A stretch of DNA of 64,000 nt from Aaosphaeria pasadenensis. Taxonomy: Eukaryota > Ascomycota > Dothideomycetes > Pleosporales. Positions within the stretch are counted from its first letter, which is position 1. Each line of letters starts with the position of its first letter. The stretch lies in the NCBI GenBank assembly GCA_022813625.1, contig JAKLMB010000008.1, positions 62,001 to 126,000 of the forward strand, in the 5' to 3' direction. This document shows, piece after piece, positions 12,401 to 24,500 of this stretch. A program made the position numbers and the translations under genes. The notes below the pieces were generated by a model. That model worked only from the letters and a program-made list of their open reading frames with translations, was not told the DNA's origin and did not search any database.

Positions 12401-14841
12401 GGCGGCCTTCTTCGTTATCAGGCTCTCCTTGAACTCATCCTTGCGTACAGTAGGCTTGGGCCCACCGGTGATTGATAGATCTTTCTTTCCACGCAAGATG
12501 TTGTCTTTCAGTGTATCTGGAGCAACATAATTCTTGGTTTCGGTTTTCTTGAGCCGACCGAAGACGTTTTGAAATTCCGCCTTTTGGTCTGTTTTCGGCG
12601 CTTCAAAGGCAGCTGCGCGGGCCTTTAGATTCGAGCGGAAATCCTTCTTAGGCGGTGTCTGTGGCTTGGGCTTTGGTGCTGGCGATGATGTTGAAAGCTT
12701 GGATGCTTGGGTAGTTGCAGGTGTCGACGTCGACGTTTGAGTGTGCTCTTCCTTGGATGTGATGTCTTCTTTGGGGATTGGGATTGGCTCTGGTTTAAGC
12801 TCGGGCTCAGGCTCTGGCTCTGGTTCTGATCTAAGCACTGGCTCGTCCGCCTGCGGCACTATATCCTCAGATGGCCTGGTCTGATCCTTGACTTCCTCCT
12901 TCGGCTCTTCTCTTGCAGTAATCTTTGGCTTGGGAGAAAACAAGGGCTTCGGTTTCGCCGAGGGCTCAATCGGCTTCGGTGCCTCCTGTTTCAATGGGGA
13001 ATCTGGCCGCCGGAGACTGACAGGTCGCAATTGCACATCTTTGATGGGGGATGTCCGGCCAGACGGTACCGAATCGAAAGGACTTAGGTCAGGGCTTCCC
13101 TTGCCAAGATCCACACTTCCACGCTGCTGCTTCTTGCGATTAAGCTCGGCCATCCACGATGGCTGTTGCGGCGGAGCCTGTTTTATCTTTGGAGACTCTG
13201 GTTTGTTCAATGCATTTTCTAGCCAGCTGGATTTTGTCGGACTCCAACGCTTCGACGGGCTGGGTGGGGACGTCTCATCTTGAGGCTTGTCTTCGCTGAA
13301 AGTAGATGCCACTGACTTGCTTCGATTGTGATGAGGGAGAGCGGGCTTGACGAACTCGGGCTTTTCAGGCTTCACAAACTCTGACTTGCTTTCGGTCTCG
13401 ATGGCATCTTTCGTGAGGGTAAGATTGCTGGAGCTTGATCCCGGACGCGAGGAGGGTTCTGTAGAATTGTCCCTGACCAAAGCTCCGGAGGCCTTGGATA
13501 GTGACCCATATCCAGCCATAGCACTACCACGATTGCTTAGTGTCGAGTTTTGTCTGGTGAGGCCTTGCGGCGTCTGCGTGCTCCACCTCTTATTGACGCT
13601 GTCGCTACGTTTGAGCATTGCGCTCTGCACGAAGCCTCCCATACCCTTGGTGGGCGACGCGGGTCGCTCTGGCGAGATGCGCCCTTGCGTCGGTGACATG
13701 GCCAATCCTCGAATTGAACCCTGATCACCCCCTCCGACCGAGGATCCCTGTTCCGAAGGCGGAGCGAATTTCTGGGAATCAAGCACTGGTAAGGGAGTCT
13801 TGGATCTTTCCGAGGGTTCCGTGTCACCACCCGATATCGACGTGTTCGCAGAGAAGCGATTGCTCCAGGCTACACTGCCCCGCACGGAGCCACCGCGCGA
13901 GGGAGAGCTCGACCGACCGCTCTCAGGAGGGGGGCTGATAGACTCTGGCTCCACTGTCGATTCGCGAGACATGCCTGGCAGTTGTCGCTTCCCTGATACT
14001 GAGCCAGCATCGGAAGCAGTATCCTCTTGACTTCGTCTATATGCCGCCGACCCAATGCCACGATCAGCCGTCTGCTTGAACCACGAAGGATCCTTGGCTC
14101 CCAACGCTTGTGCAATCTGGGTCCTCGAGGTTGTCGACTCGGCCGGGGAGCCGGGTTCGGGAGTATCTCGTGGAGATGCGGCAGGCATTTTCTCGGCTGG
14201 AGTAGAAGCGCCTGACAATGGCCGACCACTTGAGAGTGGCCGCCTGACGCCGACGGACTGTGGTCTTCTCTGTTGCCATGAAAGTGTACCTGATCGACCC
14301 AAAGCGGCGGCGCTCGGTGCGGGCTTCTTCGGTTCTTCGTCTTCGAGAGCCTGAGCTGGCGAGCCTGTCAGGCGCTGGAGAGAGTCTTCGCGGGCGGACT
14401 CCTGCGATGGAGGTTCCATCGTTGGAGGAGGTGTAGCGGTAGCTTTTTCTTGTACGGCACGAGGGCTGTCGACGCTGCCGCGCAGCGACTGAGGAGTGCC
14501 AGGCTTATCTGGAGACAATGATCGGGCGCGTTCTGGAAATTGGCATTAAGGATTAGTAACAGGATCTGTGAGTGAACGAGGAAGGGTAGAGAGGAGGGAG
14601 AAGGGTGCGTGTGTACGTAGGAAGGAAGGAGAAGAAGGAAAAAAATAGAGAAAACAAGTAAAAAGACTTCAAATGTAACTATGGGGAACGACATACCTGC
14701 TCTCCGGGCTAACCTCTCACTTCGACCCTGGATGAGCTCTTCCTCGAGTTTTCGCACTCTCTCGGCATCTTGCTGGTCTCTCTGCTCGCCCAGCTGTCGA
14801 ATGCGCTGGACGAACTCTGTGGGATCCACTTCTTGGGACAT
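9443..14841 (-). CDS. DUF4045-type actin-binding protein with C-terminal gelsolin/villin repeats
   Basis: Minus-strand exons 14841-14697, 14532-9783 and 9725-9443 give 1725 residues; both introns close in frame. Residues 1-48 form a charged coiled-coil start (QRIRQLGEQRDQQDAERVR). Residues from about 50 to about 1290 are a very long disordered Ser/Pro/Lys/Glu-rich region resembling fungal DUF4045 proteins, with many SPxK/R and PxxP-like segments suited to phosphorylation and SH3 binding. From about 1300 to the end there are gelsolin-type repeats, recognisable by VYLWSGNG, FVLRQGKETPNFFEALGG, VFLWKGRG and the final MKAVFRFWDD segment. Gelsolin repeats bind, sever or cap actin, so a role in cortical or septal actin is likely by family. 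The ATG was chosen for the preceding leader and the heptad-like start. Confidence 0.85.
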
Positions 14842-15754
14842 GATGGTGATGAGAAGCGGAGTAGAGAAGGCTCGTGCCAGACAAGTCGACCAAGGCGAGA
14901 GGGTTTGGTGTTCTTGGTGGGTTGGCGGGTGTGGGAGGTGGATAGCAATCCCGGGAAGGGATCCTAGAGCTAGGGCTAGCTAAGCAAAGCAGAGCAAAGC
15001 AAAGCAGGGCCAGGCAAAAGAATGGGATGGGATGGGGTGGATGGGTATATCTTAAAATGATTTAACTCGGACGCTCTTCTCGGTTATGCTTCCTCCCTCA
15101 TGGCAAGTAGTTTTTTATTGGTCCAAGCGCGTACCCCGGAGAGGTTTCAAGATTTGAATGAAACGAAAGAGCCTGGTCGAGGGAGAGGTATAATATACAG
15201 TGATTATCCAGGGGGGGACGGGGAAAAAAACGCGGGATGGGACGAAGCGAGCGAGCGAGCGAGCGAGCGAGAGAGCAATGGACAAGGGTTCGAAACTATA
15301 AAATGGGAGATGAGAATTGGATTGAATTGAATTGAATTGAATCGAGGTTGATTGAATTGAAGATGAATTGGAAAACGAGAGCCAGTGAGTGAGAGGGGGA
15401 GAGGATGGATGAGGGTGGAGTGGAGTAGATGGATGATGGTTGTTGTTGTTTTTCTTTAGGGTGTTGTTGTCTCTCTAGTTACTCTCTCTACCACAGGAAT
15501 ACTACAGTAATACTCGTCTGTCTCCTTCCGCCGCCGTTGGCCGCTCCTGCTCTACTTAGTCCCGTCATATGACATCCACTCTATCCTCTTTGGGATTAGT
15601 ACAGTCAACATTCAAGGTTGCTTACTGTCGTGACTGTCGACTTGATTGTCGTAACAGATAATCTCATGTATTAATGTATTCTTACTGTGTATACACTCTC
15701 TCCTCATCAACTATAGAAGGGCTATCCCACGCTCATATCCTTTTTATCTGCACC
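14842..15754. other. Promoter of the gelsolin-type gene and 3' flank of ARL2
   Basis: Intergenic DNA between two genes on the minus strand. It has a tetranucleotide GCGA array (15246-15272) and a pentanucleotide ATTGA array (about 15321-15343). No coding sequence recognised. Confidence 0.5.
15246..15343. repeat. (GCGA)n and (ATTGA)n microsatellites
   Basis: Two adjacent simple arrays, GCGA (15246-15272) and ATTGA (about 15321-15343), separated by about 50 nt of purine-rich sequence upstream of the gelsolin-type gene. Confidence 0.8.
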
Positions 15755-16690
15755 TCAGTACAGGAAAAGTCGTGCCTTTGCATCTTGCACTACCCATTCC
15801 AGTCCCTCTTGCAGGCTCAGCCCTGTCATGGCACTGCACGCCATGATGGTCCACCTGTGCGTCTTGATCGAGTCCAACCCGAGTCCCTGTCCCACCGTCA
15901 GAATCGTTGTTTGCTTTCCATAACCCCAATCTAGTTCATCTGGATGCATTGCCCAGGTCTATTGGCCTGACAACCAATGTGCTCACGTCCAACCTATCAA
16001 AGTAAATCTTCTTCAAAACTCACCTCTCGAACTTCGTCTTCGGTCATCGCACTCGCGACATCGCTTTTATTCTTGAACACGAGGAGACTAGCTCCCATCA
16101 GGCGCTTGATATAGTGTTAGTAATGGCCATAATAACAACGGTTGATGATAGCAATCATACCTCTTCCAGCAGTAGACCAGCTAGCTCCTGGCGGCAATCA
16201 TCGAGGCGCTCCCGATCTGTCGCATCAACCACCCAGATCAGCGTATCCGTCTTTTCGAAATAGTTCTTCCAGTACGTCCTGAGCGTCTTCTGTCCGCCGA
16301 CATCCCCTGTTTGGTGCAGAAATAGTCAGTCGTGGGGCTATTGGTCATGTTCAAACCGACATGCAACAGTACATATGTTCAATTTATAACTAGAATGTAG
16401 ATTGTCAAAACATGTGCGCGCAAACGCGTGATTACTGATTCAAGACACATACCCATCGTATTCGATCGTCTTTATGATGAATCCAAGTGTGGGACTGACG
16501 CTGTTGACATCCTCGTTCATGATCTTCTTCACTATGGTGGTCTTTCCTGCATTGTCGAGACCCCTCCCCACCCCGTCCAGTCAGCGATCGCCTCCTCGAT
16601 GAATCAGAATTGAGGAATCGCGCATACTCACAACATCAAGATCCTCATCTCCTTGTCCTTTAAGCGTGCTTTTCGTAATATCGACAGCAT
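15755..16690 (-). CDS. ARL2: ARF-like GTPase of the ARL2 (Cin4/Alp41) type
   Basis: Six minus-strand exons: 16690-16632, 16563-16453, 16389-16373, 16306-16161, 16104-16024 and 15886-15755, encoding 181 residues, the usual ARL2 length. The GTPase motifs are all present: P-loop GLDNAGKTT, switch I PTLGF, switch II WDVGGQ, NKSD in place of NKxD, and CSA (MACSAMTG). The N-terminus MLSILRKARLKDKE lacks Gly2, so N-myristoylation is not expected, consistent with ARL2 biology. ARL2 family members act with tubulin cofactor D in alpha/beta-tubulin folding and microtubule formation; that role is by homology. Exon 3 is only 17 nt (YKLNI plus split codons) and joins the switch I and switch II exons. Divergent from the acetyltransferase gene. 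Confidence 0.93.
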
Positions 16691-17659
16691 CTTTAGAATT
16701 TGGTAGGGTGCTGTTTGTTGGTAAAGGTAGGCCCAGGCAACAGAGCAGAGACAGAACTTTGGAGATGCTATCGATAGAATTCCGCTCCTTTCGGTTAGAC
16801 TGGATCGGATTTAATATTACCATTATTGTAACTACCTACCTAGGTACCTAGGTACATGGAACGAATCAATGAACCAAACCAAAGATCTTCTACAATATCA
16901 CAAGAACAATTCCAATGAAATTATCGAGTCCAATGAGCAGCCTGTTTTGAGCCAGACTTCATGATGTGTTGGGCGAAAACTTTACCCTCGGAAGAGCGCA
17001 ACACCTCTTCGTGCTCTCCACCGACCATACATGTTCCATGGGATGTGATGGTGAATGGTGAACTAAAGACGGTGAACAGTGAATCCATCCAAAGTCAATG
17101 AAATCGTAATTTTCCATCAGGTCAATCAATGGATCTTTCCTAGAGTTGTACACGGGATATGTATACTATGCAATTGGCCACTGTAGTGAGGGACGTCCAT
17201 CCCAACAGTTACCGCAGCAGACTTGCCTATTCGACTTTGTATTGTCCCATCATCTCAACTCTACTCTATTCCATTCTACTCTGCTCTATTCCATTCTGCT
17301 CTACTCTATTACATTCCGGTCCATTCTGTTCCACTTCACTTCTGTTTGCACGGACTTGGGTACCGGTGTGGTGCCGACAATACCAACCTCCTCCTGCTCG
17401 TAAGTTGCCTGCCATGTATCCATACCCAGAGTACTGGTATTTTCTACCATCTACCAGATTTCCCTACTCTTCCTCTCATTTCTTCTTTCCCTTTCCCAGT
17501 TCTGGGGGACACAATCGCTCCTCCTCCTTCTCCGTGCAGGACAATTACAATATACATCACAAAATATCCCCCTCGGGCCAATCTCGTCTGTCGACTATTC
17601 CGTGTCATACTGGCTGCAACACTCATTCATCTCTCACTTCAACAATAGCAATAGCGAAC
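16691..17659. promoter_or_regulatory. Divergent ARL2 / acetyltransferase promoter region
   Basis: This 969-bp gap serves two divergent genes. It holds two overlapping TACCTAGGTA palindromes (16837-16846 and 16845-16854) close to ARL2. On the acetyltransferase side there is an imperfect pyrimidine minisatellite (about 17264-17345) built on CTCTATTCCATTCTACT-like units. No discrete TATA or activator site can be asserted. Confidence 0.45.
17264..17345. repeat. Imperfect CTATTCCATTCTG minisatellite
   Basis: About five degenerate copies of a 13-18 nt pyrimidine unit (CTATTCCATTCTACTCTG and variants), on the acetyltransferase side of the divergent promoter. Confidence 0.65.
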
Positions 17660-20594
17660 ATGGCTCACTTTGCAATGTGCGCCCGAGATTGGCAACAGCG
17701 GAACAATACTGTTCCAGCGCCCGCAGCTCCTTCCCAGCCTGCGCAACAATCAACTCCCACCGATCAAACTAATACTGTAAGTAAAAGTGATTTCGTGACT
17801 TCAACATCTTCCTTGCTTCTTAAAATCCATCTATCATACCCATCCTCTCGCGCCCTCTCCCTTCATTACGTTTTGATCGGCCGCTCTTTACGTCGCCGCT
17901 GGCACTGGCTATAACCCCTTCACTCGCCCTCTCACCTCCACCTCGTTCACCTTCACGATTCTCTCTCACCGCTACCCTTCTCCCGCTCTCTCACCTCGCC
18001 AATCTTTCTTACCTGCGTCGCCATCTCTCCACTTTTTTTTGCCCTTTATTTCGGCCTATATAATCTCACTTCCTCTCGCCAAACTTCCTTCCTTCTTCTT
18101 CTTCCTGACCACACTCTGTCCATAGGAGCAGAAGTCACGAAAGCAGCGCAAGAAGCGCAATACGAAGTGGAAACCACTCGATCTCTCGGAATCCACTGCG
18201 GAGTCCACCTGGGGTAAAGACGAGTTCGAAGTAGCAGCAGAAGCCCTCGCGACTTCGAAACGTATCGCCAACAAGCAGCTCCCCAAATCCGCAGTCAACG
18301 AACTAGAAGAGGCACTTCTTCGTCCAATCAAGCCGCAAGAAACACATTCATCAACACGTAGCAAGAGGTGTCGCAAGACAAGGCGCAAAACTAAGATGGC
18401 CGCACAGGCAGAAGGTAAGACAAACGGTAGCAAGACAGATGTGAAGGAACCCAATGACACATTTATCCCTCCCCATCTTCGCGTGAGAGCAAAAGAACAA
18501 GTCAACGGCAATGGCCCAAAACCCGTCAGCGTGCCACCTCATCTTCGTAATAAGGATGGCACTGTCAAAACTAATCCGGCACCCAACCATACACCGCCTC
18601 CTCACCGTAATGGCAACAGCCATGCCAACGGGAACCTGTCGAGTCATGCGGTTATACCACCTCACCTCCGTAAGTTCCACAAGACCAACGGGATTCAAGT
18701 GGGCAAACCACAATCTCCTCCACAGCATCAGCTTGCACCAGAACCAAACGTGGCAAACATCTCAGCCGAAGCTCCTGCAGGACCTACCACCACCCCTATC
18801 GTTCCGGCTCCTACTGAAACGAAAGGGTTTGGGGATTGGCACGACGCGTGGCATACCATGGGACCGCAACCACCAAGCGTGAAGGCCGAGGTACACACGG
18901 AAGGGGTGGACGTACCTGTCGACGATAATTGGAAGAAGTCCTTTGTTTACAAGCCAGACCCTGCCGTGGACATCTGGGATACGACCGTCGAAGAAGATAA
19001 CACGACGGATTGGGACAACCAGAAAACGAAGAGGGGGGCCAAACCTAAGCAGTGGCGAGGCAATGGGCCAAACCCAGCTCCACGCGGAAAGACCAGGTGG
19101 CCCAAGGCCAAAGATATGAAACCACTTCCAGAGAGTGAGGAGAGTGACGGCGGCATAGAATGTGCATCGAAGAGCAATGGAGACCCAGAGTACGACATCC
19201 GCAAGCTTGTTGACTGGAAAGGCGATTGGATGCCCGCCCCTGTCGAGTGGGATTCTCGAAAAGCCTACCACGATCGGCATTTCTATGATCACATCATGGT
19301 CAGTATTCCTTTCCTCAAGTTTAGTTCATCCATCCTATCTTGAGTCATGCTGACTGAAATGCGCAGAGCTGGATGAATCGTTGCATCGACACCGAGAACT
19401 GGATGACGGCAGTGCGGCTGATTCCAACAAACATGGATGCGGCTGCGCGCGAGGACGCTCTCAAGCATACGTTTGAGACCTCCGCCTACCATGCCAAAGT
19501 CAACGGTGATCTAGTTCCGCAGTCGTGGGTTCCGACCAAAATAGAGGCCATGGCTCCTCAGCATTTCTGGGCTGCGTTTCCATCGCGAGCGCCGCCTCCA
19601 CTGTCCGACATAGATCTCACGGAGGCTCGCCCCTGGTGGGACACCCACAATCCATCTACATGCTTGAATGTTCCAATCGACATGCCCGAGACGCGACTAG
19701 ACATGGAAGATCATGAAAACAATCTTCCTCAAGTTTCACGAGGCTCTGCCATGCTTGCAATGGCAAACAAGCAGAAGGGTAGGCAAAGGGCGATTCAGAA
19801 AGCGCGTGCTGTACCGGAGCGACCCGTTTCTCGGGTCGAAGTGCCTGATAGGAGCATCAAGCTGAAAACAGACGTCTACCTTCGCCCAGTGATCGTGGCA
19901 GACATTCCGCAGATTATGGAACTCTACAACCACTATGTCGCAAACACTATTAGTGCACACGAATTTCTCCCTCGGACTGTACCACAGATGTCTCTTCGGG
20001 TGCAGAACGTGATGAATGCCGGACTACCTTGGATCGTCGCCATCCACCGTGCAGGAACTCGGAATAATCAAGATTACTTCACGGAGCAGGTGGTAGGGTT
20101 TGCAAATATTGACGGTAAGATCCAGTCCAATTCATCATATAAAATTTTGTCCCGGATAAAACTGACTCGACATAGATTTCGTCGAACCTGGAAGCATGTA
20201 TCGATACAGCTTCGATCTAGAGATTTTCGTTCACGTCGATTACTGCAAGATGGGTATTGGGAGTTGCTTGTTGGACCGTATGCTCGAAATGTGTGACACT
20301 TCGCATTTCCTGAGGGGCGGTTATGACTGGATCAATCGGGACGACTACCTCAAGAATGGTCCATCGCGGGTGGTCAAGACCATCAACTTCACATTCCCTC
20401 ACGATGCCAATGACCAAGGCCAGCCTAAGCAAGTCGACAACATCAAGAAATGGCTCAAGAGCTTTGGTTTCAGAGCCTCTGGTCATTTGCACCAAGTCGG
20501 GTTCAAATTGGGCAAGACAGTCGACACTTCGATCTTTCAGCGTTCCACCACTGAGGAGATTGCCGCGGACCAAAGGCCTGACCATCCGCTCTAG
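17660..20594 (+). CDS. GNAT-domain acetyltransferase with three PPHLR motifs
   Basis: Exons 17660-17776, 18126-19298, 19367-20114 and 20176-20594 encode 818 residues in frame. The N-terminus has a basic patch (KSRKQRKKRNTKW) just after exon 1. Three copies of a PPHLR motif follow near residues 152, 174 and 215 (FIPPHLRVR, SVPPHLRNK, VIPPHLRKF), in disordered sequence. A middle WD-rich region (VDIWDTT, DWHDAWHTMG) and a conserved block before it (WMNRCIDTENWMTA) are fungal-specific in appearance. Residues about 598-790 look like a GNAT N-acetyltransferase, with IRPV-like start VYLRPVIVADIPQIMELYN and acetyl-CoA loop CKMGIGSCLLDRML near residue 700. The substrate is unknown. The first intron (349 nt) is unusually long for this window, so a shorter product starting at the in-frame ATG 18396 is possible. 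Confidence 0.8.
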
Positions 20595-21535
20595 TCGACG
20601 CGTCTACAATCTCCAAACCGAATGTCTAACGGATTGTTCTCGAAGAAGACCTGATCACACGATACATCCAGTGGGTTTTCTTTTCTTTCCTCTCAAGGCC
20701 TTTCACAACCCAACTTTCAATTCACATGCCCGAATCAATGCCACACACGCATAGACAGTAGGAGGAGCACAATATATGAGCCTTCTCCATTTCATCCCCT
20801 TCATGCCCCCTCAAACAGATCTTATCATCGAAATTGCACGATCGAATCTTTCTTTTTCTTTTGCGTACACACTTGCATTGCATACGATCGGGGAATGGTA
20901 TCACGATGATTCGGCATAGCTCAGACGGATCAAGGGCATATCACACATTTGGGCCTCAATGGGGCCTGCAGCATCAGGGGATGGATTAATTACAATAGCA
21001 AATAATCAAATCGAATCAAATCTTTTCATTGTATGGCCGGTTACTTTGTAGTGTTTTTGTGGTGACTTGAATCCAAAATACGACATGAAGATGTTCGTTG
21101 AGATAGTGGAATTGATATCACGAAATGTAAGTAAAAAGAAATCTATCATAGTCTAATACTTGACATTCGGTTCTGTATCTTGATCGCTACCACCTACTCA
21201 CTCCCTCTAAACCGTTCTCATAAGACTAAAAGTCAAAATCAATGAGTGTCAATCGTACTGCCTGCGTGCATGTATATACGTATATTTTTAATAAAATCCT
21301 GGGGTGGGGGAATATGATATAGTAGTACCATTCACGTCCACTTTCATATCCTTATCCTCCGCTTCCTCTACACCAGTATATCCCTCCATGAAATTTCATT
21401 CTCCTGTTCCTCCTTCTGCAAAGCACACAATCACAGACAAACTACCACCCATCCACCCAACCCTTCCGCAAAGAAACCACCCTGCGGACATGAAAGACTC
21501 GAAAGACAAGACAAGGTAGAAGAGACAAAGCCCCC
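20595..21535. other. Convergent 3' region between the acetyltransferase and YSH1 genes
   Basis: A 941-bp tail-to-tail gap, moderately AT-rich (about 20990-21300), with AATAAA-like sequence near 21291. Consistent with two facing 3' UTRs. No gene recognised. Confidence 0.5.
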
Positions 21536-24500
21536 TCACGACCAAAGCCCACTAACGCACTCGACGCCCCTCTCCACGACGGCTTTCACCCTCGCGCGCA
21601 GCGGCACGCTCGCGCACTCGACGTCCAGGTCCTCGAGCCACACCCTGGCTACGTATCTGTCGAACCTGATTTCGATTCCGGGCACCGGTATGCCGAGGGA
21701 GTGGAGACGCTTGAGTTCGGCTTTGTCGGAGGGGGAGAGGATGGGTTGTGATGTGGGCGTGAGGGGGTTTCCGGATATTGAGACTGTGGTTGGTGTTGTT
21801 GCTGTCTCGTTTGCTGTTGGAGTGGCGGAGGGGGGAGGTGTTGGTGATGTTGTTGTTGTGGGGTTGTTGGCAGGGTCGGAGGGTGAGTTTCGGGGGTAGG
21901 GGATTGGGTGGACGGAGTCGGCGCCGAATTGGGCTTCTAGGAAGAGGAAGAGGCGGGAGAGGCGGGTGGATGGGTCGGGGGTCTTGTGTGGGTTCGTGGG
22001 CGACTCTGAGGGCGCTGAGGGTGGCGTTGTTGATTTGGTCGGGGAGGTGGATGAGGGTGAGGTTTGGGAGGTGGCGGAGGAAGTCGAGTCGGATTTGAAG
22101 TGGGTGGGTAGGGCGAGGGATGTTGGTGATGATGGGGGTTCAGCGTGCGAGTGGGAATGTGAGCGTGATGATTCTATGGAGTTTGGTCAGTCTACTTTGT
22201 GATGGAGAATTTTGGGATGCATAGAGGTGGGTATACGTACGTCGAACGGAGGCTGGGCTGCTTTCCACAGAGAACAGGACGGCCAGGACAGCGTCGGCGA
22301 TGCCGTCGTTGATCATGTTGCCCTCCCATTCCACCTCTACACGACCACCTGGTCGACAATATACCGTTACGCAGTCCATGACTTGGAAAGCTTTGCTCGA
22401 CCGTTCCACCTCCTCGTCGGCTTCTTCGTGGTTCCCTGTGCCGTTTGTGGCGCTTTCCTTGCCGTTGATGGCGTGGTCGGTTATGGTGCGTTCTTTGATG
22501 GCACCGAATGTCCCTTCGAGTGCCCATCGGATGAGCTCAACGCCCGCGGCGGATAATGTGAGGTGTTGGCGGCAGACGATCGTCGTCGTCGTCAGACCTG
22601 CGTACTCTTTGAGATCTTCGGGTGCCATCAGGCTGATCTTGAAGTCGTTCTGGATCAGCACTCCGCTGATGAGCTGGTTTTGCTCTTCTTCTGCATCGCT
22701 GGAGATGTCTTCGTCGTCACCATCTATTCCTTTGAGTGGCATGGGGGGGTGTAAGCTCGCGAGTTTCCCAACCACTTTGGCAATCTTATCAGTCTTGAAT
22801 GGTATACGAAGCTCCTCACAGTTCGCTGGCGAGTAAATCTTGACGGGCGTCTTCTTCTGTGCGTTGAAACTAAGAAGCTTCGACTTGAGGCGGGTCATGT
22901 TGCCTTTTTCGCCATGCACGAGAATCTAGTCAGTGGTTAGTATCGTTCCTTCTCGATTAATGCAAAACTAGACATACCACAACTGGTGCAGCCACCTCTT
23001 GCACGAAGTCCATATTCTCCTTCCCGTCGACGTGTGCCGCAAAACTGTATTCTTGAACTGTGCATCGTCGCGGGATCATTATTTGCTCGCCCTCTTTCTG
23101 ACCCGGCCGTCGTGCAGAGTTCGTCGCTCGTTGAGTGATCGCTGGAATTTGCTCTGGCTCGTGGACAATCTGCTTTGCCATTGTCCCTTCGACCGAGTAA
23201 CCCGTGATGACGACACCGTTCCTCGGATCTGGCGCCCAGCGCTCGAGCAGCTCGCGAGATATACCTGACTGCAACATACCTGGCGATGCCAACATGACGC
23301 AGCCACCCATATCGTCGAAACGATCGAGATTTTTCAAACTTCGAACGAATCGGAAGTCCCATGGTCCTCCTTTGCCCACGTCACCGGCTGCTTCGGCCTC
23401 AGCCATGCGCTCTCGAAACAATCGTTTGATGTTATCGTTCATTGCTGATACGTATGTCTGATACACAACCATACATTTACGGGCAAGACTGGAGTTGTAA
23501 TAGATGGGGATCTTCTGGTACTCCGGGTGCTTCTGCCAGTACTCATCCAAGATGAGCAGGAGTTCCTGGGCTCGGCCAAGCGCGAACACTGGGAGAAGAG
23601 CGCGCCCGCCTCTGTTCAGGATATCCGTAATGGACTTCATAAGCTGCGTCTCTCTTTGTACTCGCGGCACATGTGTTGAGATACCGAACGTCGACTCCGT
23701 GATGAGTACGTCTATCTTGACGCCCTTGGGAACAGCTGCGGAGACCAAATGCCGATCGTCTTCTCTCGAATAGTCTCCAGTGAACAGTATCTTCAACCCC
23801 GCAATCTCGATGAGAAACATGGCCGCACCAAGCACATGGCCAGCAGGATATGGTGTTATCCGTATACCAGATATGGTATGTGTGGTGTGGAAATCGATTG
23901 CCTCAATGCTTGGAAATGTGTTCAAATGGTCGGCTTCGGTGTACATTTGAACTTTGGTCTCAGACGAGGATGAGATGTTCCCGACACGGACGGAATCTTG
24001 GATGAGCCATTTGTAGATAGCTTTTGTCGGATGCGTCATGAAGACTCGACCTTTGAAGTTGGTTTTTGCGAGGACATATGGGAGGGAGGCTGCGTGATCC
24101 ACGTGGAAACTGAACATCCATTAGTTATCGAAGCCATTGGGGACATGGATGCAGGGGACGGGACGGGATGTAGTGGAAGCAAAAAACTATGTGCTAAGCA
24201 ATAGGCACATCACCGCAGTCGAACAGATAGGATGCAAATGTATTTTCCATTGTTTCTCGTATACAAGAGGTAATCAAACGAAGCCTTTAATGTCCGACTG
24301 CTGGTGATGCGCCAGTCTTTCCACCACAATATCAGAAAACATAAGAAAACAACACATTGCACTTACTGGGAGATCAGAAGCACATCCACCGTGCTCAAGT
24401 CGAACTCATCGTAAAAAGGCATGGCGGACAGTCCTTCGTAAGCAGGGTGCATGCCAGCGTCAAGCTAAACTCCATCAGCATCTCATTTCAACCCCTCCAT

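Noticed and set aside
10815..12530. Long antisense frames over the gelsolin-type gene
   Set aside because: Shadows of a GC3-biased, Ser/Pro-rich coding exon; no independent start, splice or family signal.
21690..22202. Plus-strand Gly/Val/Arg-rich frames opposite the last YSH1 exon
   Set aside because: Mirror image of the Pro/Thr/Ser linker on the minus strand, whose C-terminal domain is diagnostic for YSH1.
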